This document shows, one piece after another, positions 52,439-62,072 of a stretch of 64,000 bases of DNA. The stretch's first letter is position 1. Each line of letters opens with the position of its first letter. Made by a program: the position numbers and the translations under genes. The stretch is from assembly GCF_047946665.1 (NCBI RefSeq), contig NZ_CP172312.1:2108001-2172000 (forward strand), read 5' to 3'. The stretch comes from Allohahella sp002354735 (lineage in GTDB: Bacteria; Pseudomonadota; Gammaproteobacteria; Pseudomonadales; Oleiphilaceae). The notes under the pieces are model-generated. The model was given only the letters and a program-made list of their open reading frames with translations. It was not told the origin of the DNA and made no database searches.

Positions 52439-53187
52439 ATGAAAATCAGGTGGATCTGCCGTTCAGTGCGAGTTGACGGCGCACGCAGGGTAATACGGAC
52501 TCGGCTTGCGGGCTCAGCTTACATTGCCGGATGATTACGAAACAATGATGGCGTCGATTGAAAACAATCGTTGCAATTGCTATATTCCATCTGTCAGGCG
52601 GCGTCTATGACAGCCATCACGCACGACTCGTTGTTACTTAGAGCTCAAACAGAACTCACAGCACGAGAGACGTGGGCCGCTAACTATACCGTTCCCGCTT
52701 TCGAAATCCAATTGCGATAGCCTGACAGCTTGCTGATATCAGCGTCCGAACCATCCAGACGCGGGCGAACATCCCTCCTAGGTGCTCGGGCTGATGCTAG
52801 CAGCAACCGTAGGCGTATCAGCTTATGTCACCGGATTGCATTTGGTTTCACCGATTGTGAAACACTGCTCTCAGAAGACCCGATACGCTCCATATCTCTA
52901 CATACCAGAACGTGCATGGCCGCATTATGCACTGACAGAGACTTACGCCGGACCTTTCAAGGTGCGCAGCACTTGCCGCAGCACATAGTTAGGCCAGCAA
53001 TTTTGACCGAAGGGACGCGTGCCGACCGCCTCGATACCGATCGAGGCCGCTCAGAGCACCTTTCGCTGCGGATCAATCTCAGAGCCTGCTGCACCTCTGA
53101 TGAACCACGAGTTCGTCGAGCCAGCCGATCAGGCCCCCTCTGCCAGTCATGTCGCCGTCTGCACGGACAATAATAGCGACCCATCAA
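52439..53187. other. 749-bp divergent region with long rne leader
   Basis: The region between rluC and rne carries one strong rightward promoter (52558-52586). The rest, about 595 nt, would be the untranslated leader of rne. Short open frames here lack protein-like composition. Long structured rne leaders mediate RNase E autoregulation in E. coli, and this region could play that role. Confidence 0.55.
52558..52586 (+). promoter_or_regulatory. Sigma-70 promoter for rne
   Basis: TTGAAA, a 17-bp spacer and TATATT, with TGC directly before the -10 (extended -10), form a strong promoter. Transcription should start near 52593. Confidence 0.75.
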
Positions 53188-56148
53188 ATGAAAAGAATGC
53201 TTATAAATGCAACACAGCGTGAAGAACTGCGTGTTGCGCTGGTAGACGGCCAGAAACTGTACGACCTTGATATAGAAGCAGCCACTCGCGAGCAGAAAAA
53301 AGCGAACATCTATAAGGGCAAGGTTACCCGCGTAGAGCAAAGCCTTGAAGCCGCCTTCGTCGATTTTGGCGCAGAACGTCATGGCTTTCTGCCACTGAAG
53401 GAAGTGGCTAAGAACTATTTCGAAAAGCCGCAGAACGACCAGAAAGGCGGCAAGCCGATCCTTCGTGAAGGCACAGAAGTGATCGTTCAGGTCGATAAGG
53501 AAGAGCGCGGCAACAAGGGCGCCGCACTCACGACCTATATCAGCCTCGCCGGGCGCTATCTGGTGCTCATGCCGAACAATGCCAAAGCTGGCGGTATCAG
53601 TCGTCGCATCGAGGGCGAAGAGCGCGAGCAGCTGAAGGACGCCACGCGCGGACTCGAAACCCCCAAGGGCATGGGTACGATCGTTCGCACCGCTGGTGTG
53701 GGCCGAACAACTGAGGAACTGCAGGGCGATCTTGATTACCTGATTCAGGTGTGGAGCTCCATCGAGCAGGCTACCGCTGCCAGAAAGGCCCCTTTCCTTG
53801 TGTATCAGGAAAGCAACGTGGTTATTCGAGCAGTGCGTGACTATCTCCGTAACGACATCGGTGAAGTTCTGATCGACAACCCCGAGGTGTACCAGGATGC
53901 ACTGACCTTCGTGCGGGCCGTCGTGCCAAGCATGGAAAACAAGGTCAAGCTCTACGCAGAAGACATCCCCCTGTTCAATCGCTACCAGATCGAAAGCCAG
54001 ATCGAAACAGCTTACCAGCGTGAGGTACGCCTGCCTTCCGGTGGCTCGATCGTTATCGATCCGACTGAAGCGCTCATCTCCATCGACATCAACAGTGCCC
54101 GAGCAACCAAGGGTGGCGACATCGAAGAAACTGCTTTCCAGACCAACTGCGAAGCGGCCGACGAAATTGCGCGCCAGCTCAGGCTCCGCGATATGGGCGG
54201 ACTTGCTGTAATCGACTTCATCGACATGATGTCAAACAAGAATCAGCGTGAAGTGGAAAACCGGCTGCGCGCTGCTCTCGAAATTGACCGTGCACGAGTA
54301 CAGATGGGCAAGATTTCCCGCTTCGGTCTGCTGGAAATGTCTCGCCAGCGTCTACGCCCTTCACTGGGTGAAACACGCTCCGAAACCTGCCCGCGCTGTG
54401 AGGGTCAGGGGACCATCAGAACTATTGAATCTCTCGCCCTGACGATCATTCGTCTCATGGAGGAAGAGGCGGTCAAGGATCGGACGACTGAAGTTCGCGC
54501 CATCTGTCCGGTCAATGTCGGCACATACCTGCTCAACGAAAAGCGGATTCAGCTGTGTGCCATCGAGAAACGGCTGAAGGTTTCACTGATCATCGTACCG
54601 ACCCCCTCTATCGAAACACCGCAATTCGAAGTTCAGCGTATTCGCGATGACGCCAGCAATCTTGGCGAGACCAGCTATACCGTTACCGCGGAAGAGCTGG
54701 CTGACGACGATCAGTCGATGGACTTCATGTTCAAGCGTGGTCCGGTCCGTGAAGAAGCTGCCGTCAAGGGTGTTATTCCAATGCCTGCAGCTGCGGCCAA
54801 GCCAGCGGCCGCTGCAGAGCCCGTGCCTGCTGCACCTGCAGCAGCCCCTGAACAGGCGACTCAGGAAGCCGGCCTGTTGAGCAGGCTGAAGAACAAGCTC
54901 GGCGCAATGTTTGGTGTTGCACATCAATCGCCGGAGAGTGCTCAACCCCAGGCAGAAGCGCCGACGCAGAAACCTCGTCAGCCGCAGGCGCAGTCGCCTG
55001 CTGACCAGCGGGAAGATAGCCGAAGAAACAAGCGCAACGATCGCAACAGGCCGCCGCGTAACCGTGGCGACCGACCTGCTCGCGGTGAGCAGACCGGCAA
55101 TACATCCGGTCGCACGCCCAATGAGCGTGACGGTAACGGCTCGAGACGGTCACAGCCATCAGCTGACTCGCAGAGCCCGGGACGAGCGGAGCGTGAGTCT
55201 GCCAAAACGGACGACGCCGGCAACAACGCCCAGCCGGGTAACTCTGGAAATCGTGCTTCAGGCGCCGAGGGCGAACCGAGACGTTCCCGCAGAGGCGGCC
55301 GTAATCGTGGAAACCGTCAGAACCGACAGGGTGGCGAAAACAGAAATGGCAACCAGGATTCCTCGGCTGAAGACAACACCAACGATCACAGCGCTGAGGC
55401 AACTACTCAAACTCCGGATACGGCAGACAATTCGCAGAAGGCTAGTGAGTTCGCTCGTCCAAGACGCAATCGCGGTAGTGGTTCGTCAGTGAAAACACCA
55501 GAGCCGACACGCGCAGCTGCAGCCCCAGATGCGGCGCCAGGACAGGTTCAGACCGAAGCTCACGCGAGCCAGGACAAGGCAGCACAGACTGAGGCACAAC
55601 CTGCTCAGCGGCCACCAAGATCCGAGCAGAAAACGCGTGAAGCATCTTCTGCGCCTATCGGAACCGAAAGCGCCACGACGCTGAATCCGGACAAGATTGA
55701 GCAGGCTACGCATGACATCGTTGAAAAGACCGCCGCGGCTGATGCAGTCACTTCAGAGCCATCTGAGAAAAAAGAGCGCCAGCCGACAACTGAGATAGCG
55801 GCACCCGAAACTGCTGAGCCGCGCCGAGTAGAAAACCGCGTGAGCCCACAGGCGCCTCAAAATGCAGCGTCAACCCAACGCCCTGCGCGCACTTCACGGG
55901 GCCAACAGGCTTCTCAGGGCAGACGTGCGCCCGCGGAGCGAGACGGGAACGTTGCCGAGAGCGCAGCAGGTGCTACGGACAATAACGGCAATGTCGTGAG
56001 AGCGCATAACGACCCACGCGAGCGCAAGCGTCGTCAACAGATGGATGCCAATAATTCGACATCTGCTGCTGATGCTTCCGGAAATCAGTCGGATGCCAAT
56101 GGCAACACAACGAACGATAACGGTGATGGAGCCTCGGCCCATGGCTGA
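53188..56148 (+). CDS. rne: Ribonuclease E
   Basis: RNase E starts mRNA decay and processes rRNA and tRNA; its C-terminus scaffolds the degradosome. The 986-residue protein has the S1 domain (about 36-120), the RNase H and 5'-sensor regions, the DNase I-like domain with catalytic D300 (ISIDINSARATKGG) and D343 (AVIDFIDM), and the Zn-link C401/C404 in CPRCEGQG. From about residue 520 the sequence is low complexity, rich in Arg, Gln, Asn, Pro and Ala, with RG-rich patches. Start is ATG 53188, beginning MKRMLINATQ as in other RNase E proteins. Confidence 0.97.
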   Translation: MKRMLINATQREELRVALVDGQKLYDLDIEAATREQKKANIYKGKVTRVEQSLEAAFVDFGAERHGFLPLKEVAKNYFEKPQNDQKGGKPILREGTEVIVQVDKEERGNKGAALTTYISLAGRYLVLMPNNAKAGGISRRIEGEEREQLKDATRGLETPKGMGTIVRTAGVGRTTEELQGDLDYLIQVWSSIEQATAARKAPFLVYQESNVVIRAVRDYLRNDIGEVLIDNPEVYQDALTFVRAVVPSMENKVKLYAEDIPLFNRYQIESQIETAYQREVRLPSGGSIVIDPTEALISIDINSARATKGGDIEETAFQTNCEAADEIARQLRLRDMGGLAVIDFIDMMSNKNQREVENRLRAALEIDRARVQMGKISRFGLLEMSRQRLRPSLGETRSETCPRCEGQGTIRTIESLALTIIRLMEEEAVKDRTTEVRAICPVNVGTYLLNEKRIQLCAIEKRLKVSLIIVPTPSIETPQFEVQRIRDDASNLGETSYTVTAEELADDDQSMDFMFKRGPVREEAAVKGVIPMPAAAAKPAAAAEPVPAAPAAAPEQATQEAGLLSRLKNKLGAMFGVAHQSPESAQPQAEAPTQKPRQPQAQSPADQREDSRRNKRNDRNRPPRNRGDRPARGEQTGNTSGRTPNERDGNGSRRSQPSADSQSPGRAERESAKTDDAGNNAQPGNSGNRASGAEGEPRRSRRGGRNRGNRQNRQGGENRNGNQDSSAEDNTNDHSAEATTQTPDTADNSQKASEFARPRRNRGSGSSVKTPEPTRAAAAPDAAPGQVQTEAHASQDKAAQTEAQPAQRPPRSEQKTREASSAPIGTESATTLNPDKIEQATHDIVEKTAAADAVTSEPSEKKERQPTTEIAAPETAEPRRVENRVSPQAPQNAASTQRPARTSRGQQASQGRRAPAERDGNVAESAAGATDNNGNVVRAHNDPRERKRRQQMDANNSTSAADASGNQSDANGNTTNDNGDGASAHG

Positions 56149-56785
56149 CGCCCGGGGCCTGCCAGAGGCCTACCCCTATTCACTCGATGATATGCAGCGC
56201 CTCGAAGCGCTGCTGTTCTCCGATCGTTTCCCTGATGCCATCGATTGTGTCGGACTCCATGGCCTTTGCAGTGCACTGGCGGTTGGGCCTGCTCATGATG
56301 ACGCCTTTGATCTTGCCGCTTTCATACTCGGTGCAGAATCAATCGAATCGGATCCCGACAAACAGGCGGGCGAGGATAGCGTAAGCTGCTCGCCCGAGGA
56401 TGCAGCCTTTCTGTCTGATAAAACTGCAGCGCTCGTCAGGCACATCCGTCGTCAGCTCGATAATGAACAGCTCCCTGCGTTGCCTGATGAAATTGAGACT
56501 GACAAGGATGCAGCTAGCGAGAACAGTCAGACCGCCCTCGAGAACTGGTGCCTGGGTTTCACCGAAATCGTCCTGACGCTGGAGGATCGCTGGTTTGCCG
56601 ATCAGGCTGAAGAAGTCGCCACGCTGATTGCGCCCATATTGGCCGTAGCCGACGTGGAAGATCTTTCAGACGATACCGAGCTGGCGTCGACTTCACTGGC
56701 CGAACTATTAGAGCGGGGCTCCGATGGCGACTTCAGCATTCCAGAGCGCCTGGTCGATCTTTACCTGATTTTCAACGGCGAGTAA
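56141..56785 (+). CDS. UPF0149 (YgfB/YecA-like) family protein
   Basis: The 214-residue acidic protein has the UPF0149 pattern: DAIDCVGLHGLCSALAVGP near the N-terminus and NWCLGFTEIVLTLEDRW in the middle. The family is a small helical domain of uncertain function. A zinc-binding SEC-C tail found in YecA is absent. The ATG at 56141 lies inside the rne end (8-bp overlap), with GGAG 9 bp upstream. It is likely translated with rne. Confidence 0.75.
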   Translation: MADARGLPEAYPYSLDDMQRLEALLFSDRFPDAIDCVGLHGLCSALAVGPAHDDAFDLAAFILGAESIESDPDKQAGEDSVSCSPEDAAFLSDKTAALVRHIRRQLDNEQLPALPDEIETDKDAASENSQTALENWCLGFTEIVLTLEDRWFADQAEEVATLIAPILAVADVEDLSDDTELASTSLAELLERGSDGDFSIPERLVDLYLIFNGE

Positions 56786-56795
56786 TTCTTCGCAA

Positions 56796-57776
56796 TCAAT
56801 TAAGGGCCTCGAACAAGCTGGGAACTGCTTTCCGGCAGTTTGCAGGCCCTGACCCTTCCTTCAGTCCGGGCATGTCCGGAAAAAGACCAAGACGCCGCCA
56901 TGGTGTCCGTCTCCCGTGATAGTCACTTCCCGCGGTCTGAAACAACTCATGTTTGCGAGCTAAATCAGCCAGCCATGCGGCCCTGCCCTGTTTGACATCA
57001 GGCGTAGCAACTTCAAGTGCGCGTAACTCACAGGCGCTACTCATGTCCTGATATTCTTCGACCAATAAGCGCAGCCGTGTGGCTGAAAGGTTGTAGGCAT
57101 CTGGGTGAGCAAGTGATACCGCGACGCCACAAGCCGCCAACTCCTCGAGCAGTGCAGCCATCTCCGGCCAGTCGACGACTACATCGCCGGCCTTTCCTTG
57201 TCCAAGATAGCGATTAAACGCCTCCCTTTCCGTCCGCACTTCACCCATGGCCACCAGGGCCTGAGCGAAATGTGGTCTGGCGAGGAGCTCGGTATCGGGA
57301 AGATGCTCGCGCAGGTCCTGGCGTCCGGTAGCCTCTGACACCCTGGCGACAATGGTATCTGCGCGATGACGCCGCCTACTCATCTGCGTCTCAAGCAGCC
57401 CTTGCAAAGCAGGCTGATGTATATCGAGACCATAGGCGAGGATGTGGATAGTCTTACCTGCCCATTCGCAGGAGAGCTCGGCACCAGGTTCAATTGACAT
57501 GCTGTGGTCAGATTGAGGTGAACGAACCCAGAGGCGCTGATCCGCGCCATCAACGCTCAGGGCAATGTCTCCGTCAAGGCTCTCATCACTGCTTGGCTTA
57601 GCTAATGTAGCGGCTGTCAGCAGCTCGTGATAGCCATTGAGCGTGTCATGATCAGTCATATAGAGTGTCGTAAGACCTCGACCAAAAGCCAGTGCGGCAA
57701 GCTCTCGAGGGCTATTCGTACCATCCGAGGCTGTACTATGACAGTGGCCATCGAAAGTGTGTTGTTTCAACTGCAA
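56796..57776 (-). CDS. rnm: PHP-domain 5'-3' exoribonuclease, RNase AM (YciV) type
   Basis: RNase AM trims 5' ends of rRNAs and degrades short RNA; the older annotation is PHP phosphoesterase. The 326-residue protein has the metal-binding PHP motifs DGHCHSTASDG, YMTDHDTLNG, EPGAELSCEW and a late GSDYHG. A polar insertion of about 35 residues (about 65-95) follows the second motif. The start is a TTG with GGAG 7 bp upstream. It converges on the UPF0149 gene with a 10-bp gap. Confidence 0.85.
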   Translation of the reverse strand: MQLKQHTFDGHCHSTASDGTNSPRELAALAFGRGLTTLYMTDHDTLNGYHELLTAATLAKPSSDESLDGDIALSVDGADQRLWVRSPQSDHSMSIEPGAELSCEWAGKTIHILAYGLDIHQPALQGLLETQMSRRRHRADTIVARVSEATGRQDLREHLPDTELLARPHFAQALVAMGEVRTEREAFNRYLGQGKAGDVVVDWPEMAALLEELAACGVAVSLAHPDAYNLSATRLRLLVEEYQDMSSACELRALEVATPDVKQGRAAWLADLARKHELFQTAGSDYHGRRTPWRRLGLFPDMPGLKEGSGPANCRKAVPSLFEALN

Positions 57777-57824
57777 AATTCTGCTCCAACTCTGACTTTT
57801 GTAAAGGCTTTCTGTGTTCTATGC

Positions 57825-57830
57825 TATATT
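57825..57830 (+). promoter_or_regulatory. Possible extended -10 promoter for the SH3-domain gene
   Basis: TGC-TATATT is an extended -10 element about 90 bp before the ATG at 57922. No good -35 lies at 16-18 bp. Confidence 0.35.
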
Positions 57831-57921
57831 TCAAATGATCGCTGATCGGATCGTCATGGCAGCATCAGAACCTGTCAGGCTCTGCCTTCAATCTCAAATT
57901 CATCAAATAAATTGAAACAAC

Positions 57922-58635
57922 ATGAAACGAGTTTCTGAGACTTCCGGGCCGGTAGTTCGAACCAATATTTCACGCCCGCTCATCAATTTCATCTGCGTCG
58001 TAGGTCTTATCCTATCATTCCCTGCGCTAGCCGAACGGAAATATATCGACGATACGCTGTTTGCTCCGCTCAACAGCGGTGAAGGACTCAATTACCGAAT
58101 CGTTCATCGTGGCCTTAAGAGCGGCACGCCAGTCGAAGTGCTCTCCTCCAACAAGGAAACCGGCTATAGCAAAGTCAGAGAGCCGGGCGGTATCGAAGGC
58201 TATTTACCAACACGCTTTCTATCGGATCAGCCTATCGCCCGTGATCGGCTCGAAAAGCTGACCAAGGAAACCAATCAGATGCGCGCTGATTTTGAGAAGA
58301 TGCGCAGCGAGAACCTCACCCTTCGTGAACGCGCCGAAGCGATGGATGGCGAACGTGCCAAGCTCAGCAAGGAAAACGTCGCCCTTGAGCACGAACTGAG
58401 CGAGCTCAAGCGCATCTCTGAAGGTGCCATCGCGCTCGACGCCACCAATCGCGAATTTCGTGAAACCAACGAGCGGCTCAAGAATGAAGTCGATCTGCTC
58501 ACGGCAGAGAATGATCGACTCAAAGAAGAGAAGAACAGCAACGCGATGCTACACGGCGGCGGTCTTGTCGCACTCGGGATTCTGATCGCGGTGATACTGC
58601 CAATGTTCAGGCAGCAAAAGAGAAGCAGCTGGTAG
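57922..58635 (+). CDS. SH3-domain, coiled-coil membrane protein (YgiM/TIGR04211 type)
   Basis: The 237-residue protein has a signal peptide (cleavage near ALAERKY), a bacterial SH3 domain (about 38-100, with YIDDTLFAPL at the start and GGIEGYLPTRFL near the end), a long coiled coil (about 108-205), and a C-terminal membrane helix (about 210-228) followed by RQQKRSSW. This matches the TIGR04211 family, periplasmic proteins anchored by the C-terminus. Function is not well defined, though an envelope role is likely. A PilZ gene follows 38 bp later. Confidence 0.88.
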   Translation: MKRVSETSGPVVRTNISRPLINFICVVGLILSFPALAERKYIDDTLFAPLNSGEGLNYRIVHRGLKSGTPVEVLSSNKETGYSKVREPGGIEGYLPTRFLSDQPIARDRLEKLTKETNQMRADFEKMRSENLTLRERAEAMDGERAKLSKENVALEHELSELKRISEGAIALDATNREFRETNERLKNEVDLLTAENDRLKEEKNSNAMLHGGGLVALGILIAVILPMFRQQKRSSW

Positions 58636-58673
58636 CCTTCCAGGAAAAACAACGACCACAGAGACCCTGCGTC

Positions 58674-58979
58674 ATGAGAGATTACAGCGAGAAAAGAAAT
58701 TTTATTCGAATGAAAGTCGATGCGCCAATCGAGCTACGCCGAACGGCGGACGGCAGTGAGAATGCTGAGCGAATACAAGGCATCTGCCGCAATCTGAGCG
58801 GCACTGGGATGGAAATACTGGTGAATGAGGAAATCGCGCCTGGCACTGAACTCTACAGTACGATGCCGTCGAATAACCCCTCGTTTCCTTCCTTCGAGAC
58901 AAGAATCAGCGTACTGCGAACTCACCAGCATGAGGATCAGTACATTCTTGGTGTTGAAATCACCGAGGTCGCGTCCTGA
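58674..58979 (+). CDS. PilZ-domain protein, probable c-di-GMP effector
   Basis: The 101-residue protein is a single PilZ domain. The Arg motif is KRNFIRMKVDAPIELR and the second ligand motif is RNLSGTGMEI, so both c-di-GMP-binding parts are present, with Asn in place of the usual Asp in the second. No other domain is attached, so it would act by binding a partner. It is probably co-transcribed with the SH3-domain gene. A bidirectional terminator follows. Confidence 0.85.
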   Translation: MRDYSEKRNFIRMKVDAPIELRRTADGSENAERIQGICRNLSGTGMEILVNEEIAPGTELYSTMPSNNPSFPSFETRISVLRTHQHEDQYILGVEITEVAS

Positions 58980-58996
58980 GGCAAGTTGAGAGACAT

Positions 58997-59023
58997 AAAA
59001 AAGCCGCGAAGTTCGCGGCTTTT
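58997..59023. terminator. Bidirectional terminator between PilZ gene and rraA
   Basis: AAAAGCCGCG and CGCGGCTTTT form a 10-bp stem with a 5-nt loop. T-runs flank it on both strands, so it can serve both convergent genes. Confidence 0.9.
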
Positions 59024-59047
59024 CTCATTCTGGTGCTAACGGATGGC

Positions 59048-59533
59048 TTATTGTTGCACCAGTGACTGCTTGGAGACGATGATGCCATTGTTGTCTGCAT
59101 AGATAAAATCGCCGGGCTGAATATCAACGCCGGCAATCTTGATCGGTACATTCAGGTCGCCAAGACCGCGCTTCTCGGTCTTTCTGGGAATCGAGGCCAG
59201 TGCCTGTACACCCAGATCGGTATCTGCCAGCTCATCAACGTCACGTACGCAACCATAGATGATCAGGCCTTCCCAGCCGTTCTGAGCAGCCTTTTCGGCC
59301 AGCATGTCGCCAAGCAGAGAAGCGCGCATGGAGCCACCGCCATCGACGACCATCACCTTGCCCTTACCTGGCTCGTCGACCTGCTCCTTCACAATGGAGT
59401 TGTCCTCAAAGCATTTGACGGTCACGACTTCGCCGCCAAAAATTTCTCTGCCGCCAAAGTTGCTGAACAATGGTTCCAGTACCTGCACGTCCATTCCGTG
59501 ATCGTCACAGAGATCTGGTGTAGAAAAATTCAT
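59048..59533 (-). CDS. rraA: Regulator of RNase E activity RraA
   Basis: RraA binds RNase E and lowers its activity. The 161-residue protein has the family motifs YGCVRDVDEL and GDLNVPIKIAGVDIQPGDFI, followed by ADNNGIIV. The fold resembles demethylmenaquinone methyltransferase/aldolase proteins, but the gene is a regulator. ATG 59533 with GGAGG at 10 bp is used. It follows ppsA by 16 bp. The same window also encodes its target, rne. Confidence 0.93.
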   Translation of the reverse strand: MNFSTPDLCDDHGMDVQVLEPLFSNFGGREIFGGEVVTVKCFEDNSIVKEQVDEPGKGKVMVVDGGGSMRASLLGDMLAEKAAQNGWEGLIIYGCVRDVDELADTDLGVQALASIPRKTEKRGLGDLNVPIKIAGVDIQPGDFIYADNNGIIVSKQSLVQQ

Positions 59534-59549
59534 CGTGTGCAATCCTCCG

Positions 59550-61919
59550 TTAAAGCTGCTTTTCCGCAAGGAAGAACCAGGTATCCATGACTGAGTCGGG
59601 GTTCAGCGACACGCTGTCGATGCCCTGATCCATGAGCCAGCGGGCAAAATCCGGATGATCCGAGGGACCCTGCCCACAAATACCGATGTACTTGTTCTGT
59701 CGCTTACAGGCTGAGATAGCCTGCGAAAGCAGCGCCTTGACCGCATCATTCCGCTCGTCGAAAAGATGGGCAATCACGCCAGAGTCACGGTCCAGACCGA
59801 GCGTAAGCTGGGTCAGATCGTTCGAGCCAATTGAGAAACCATCGAAATATTCGAGGAACTGATCGGCAAGCAGCGCGTTGGCGGGCAGTTCGCACATCAT
59901 GATAACGCGCAAGCCGTTCTCACCACGTGTCAGCCCGTTCTCAGCCAGCAGCTCCACAACCTGCTTCGCTTCACCGACTGTCCGAACGAAAGGCACCATG
60001 ATCTCGACGTTGGTAAAGCCCATGGTGTCACGCACATATTTCAGCGCGCGGCATTCGAGCTCGAAACAATCGCGGAAGGTCTCGGAGATGTAACGGGACG
60101 CGCCACGGAACCCGAGCATGGGATTCTCTTCCTCGGGCTCGTACAGCGTGCCGCCGATGAGGTTGGCATATTCGTTGGACTTGAAGTCTGAGAGACGAAC
60201 GATGACTTTTTGCGGATTGAACGAGGCCGCCAGTGTGCTGATCCCTTCAACAAGCTTGTCGATGAAGAATTCAACCGGACCTGCATAACCGCTGATGCGC
60301 TTCTCGACGACCTGACGCACATCGCGTGGCAGGGTTTCGAAATTAAGCAGCGCCTTGGGGTGCACACCGATCATGCGATTGATTATGAACTCGAGACGCG
60401 CCAGACCGACGCCCTCATTCGGCAGCCCCTGAAAGTCGAATGCGCGATCCGGGTTACCAACATTCATCATGATCTTGAACGGCAGCGCCGGCATGGATTC
60501 GATGCTGTTCTGGCGGAGTTCGAAATCGAGCAGACCTTCGTAGATCAGGCCGGTATCGCCCTCAGCGCAGGATACTGTGACATTCTGGCCTTCCTTCAGT
60601 ATTTCGGTCGCGTCACCGCAGCCTACGACGGCTGGAATGCCCAGCTCGCGCGCAATGATGGCAGCGTGGCAGGTTCGTCCACCGCGATTGGTCACGATGG
60701 CAGAAGCCCGCTTCATGACCGGCTCCCAGTCGGGATCGGTCATATCGGTGACGAGCACATCGCCATCTTTCACCTTGTCCATCTCGTTGATGGAGTGCAC
60801 CAGACGAACAGGACCCTTGCCGATGCGCTGACCGATACTGCGGCCCTCACAAATGACTGTGCCTGATTCCTGGAGCAGATAGCGCTCCATGATCGCGGAG
60901 CTGTTACGACTCTTGACCGTCTCGGGCCGTGCCTGGACGATATAGAGCTTCTGGTCGTCCCCATCTTTCGCCCATTCGATATCCATCGGCCGCTTGTAGT
61001 GCTTCTCGATTTCAATGGCCATCCGGGTGAGCTCGATGACTTCATCATCAGTGAGCGAGAACCGACCCCTGTCTGCGGGATCAACATCGATGGTGCGCAC
61101 GGAGCGGCCGGCTGAGGCATGCTCGCCGTAAACCATCTTGATGGCCTTCGAACCGAGATTGCGCTTGAGAATCGCTGGACGACCCTCTTCGAAGTTCTTC
61201 TTGTAGACATAGAACTCGTCAGGGTTCACAGCGCCCTGCACAACGGTTTCGCCCAGACCATAGGAAGATGTGATGAACACGACCTGATCGAAACCTGACT
61301 CTGTATCCAGCGTGAACATGACGCCACTACTGGCGGATTCACTGCGCACCATGCGCTGAATGCCAGCTGACAGGGCTACGTGCTCGTGGGCATAACCTTG
61401 ATGCGCACGATAGGAAATCGCTCGGTCGTTGAACAAAGATGCAAACACTTCCTTTACCGCATGCCGGACATGGTCCAGACCAGTGATATTGAGGAAGGTT
61501 TCCTGTTGACCTGCAAAAGACGCGTCTGGCAGATCCTCAGCGGTTGCCGAAGAGCGAATGGCGACTGGTGCTTCAGTCGCGCCTTTCTGCATTTCCTCAT
61601 AAGCAGCTGCAAGATCCTTTTCCAGACCTGCAGGCAACTTCGCATCGGTTATCCAGCCGCGAATTTCCCTGCCGCATTCGGCAAGCGCGACAACATCGTC
61701 GATATTCAGTCGGTCCAGCCTCTCCTTGATCCGCTGTGCCAGACCATCCTGTTCAAGAAACTCGCGATAGGCATCTGCAGTAGTCGCAAAGCCGTTCGGC
61801 ACGGTGACTCCGGCGCCTGAGAGATTGCTGATCATTTCACCCAGCGAAGCATTTTTTCCGCCGACCCTGTCGACATCGTGCATGCCCAGCTTGTCGAACC
61901 AGATGATGTTTGTTGCCAA
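59550..61919 (-). CDS. ppsA: Phosphoenolpyruvate synthase
   Basis: PpsA makes PEP from pyruvate and ATP for gluconeogenesis. The 789-residue protein has the N-terminal ATP-grasp domain (GGKNASLGEMI, SSATAEDLPDASFAGQQET), the swivelling His domain with H418 in GGRTCHAAIIAR, and the PEP-binding barrel with C748 in GICGQGPSDHPDF. GGGAG lies 7 bp before the TTG start. It diverges from ppsR, which encodes its regulator, the classical arrangement. Confidence 0.97.
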   Translation of the reverse strand: MATNIIWFDKLGMHDVDRVGGKNASLGEMISNLSGAGVTVPNGFATTADAYREFLEQDGLAQRIKERLDRLNIDDVVALAECGREIRGWITDAKLPAGLEKDLAAAYEEMQKGATEAPVAIRSSATAEDLPDASFAGQQETFLNITGLDHVRHAVKEVFASLFNDRAISYRAHQGYAHEHVALSAGIQRMVRSESASSGVMFTLDTESGFDQVVFITSSYGLGETVVQGAVNPDEFYVYKKNFEEGRPAILKRNLGSKAIKMVYGEHASAGRSVRTIDVDPADRGRFSLTDDEVIELTRMAIEIEKHYKRPMDIEWAKDGDDQKLYIVQARPETVKSRNSSAIMERYLLQESGTVICEGRSIGQRIGKGPVRLVHSINEMDKVKDGDVLVTDMTDPDWEPVMKRASAIVTNRGGRTCHAAIIARELGIPAVVGCGDATEILKEGQNVTVSCAEGDTGLIYEGLLDFELRQNSIESMPALPFKIMMNVGNPDRAFDFQGLPNEGVGLARLEFIINRMIGVHPKALLNFETLPRDVRQVVEKRISGYAGPVEFFIDKLVEGISTLAASFNPQKVIVRLSDFKSNEYANLIGGTLYEPEEENPMLGFRGASRYISETFRDCFELECRALKYVRDTMGFTNVEIMVPFVRTVGEAKQVVELLAENGLTRGENGLRVIMMCELPANALLADQFLEYFDGFSIGSNDLTQLTLGLDRDSGVIAHLFDERNDAVKALLSQAISACKRQNKYIGICGQGPSDHPDFARWLMDQGIDSVSLNPDSVMDTWFFLAEKQL

Positions 61920-62072
61920 AGTCTATCTCCCTGTCTCATACCATGGGCCCCAGGCTATGAGGCTCCAGTGTTAGGTCTCTTACTATTGCGAGATTCTTCT
62001 CAGAATGTTTCGAGAATTTTGAATGCGAATTCTGTAGGCTATCATAGCCTATTCGCCACGAGTACTCTATCG

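Noticed and set aside
52046..53173. Several open frames of 67 to 162 codons in the rluC/rne region
   Set aside because: Those over rluC are shadows. Those in the leader lack good start sites and protein-like composition.
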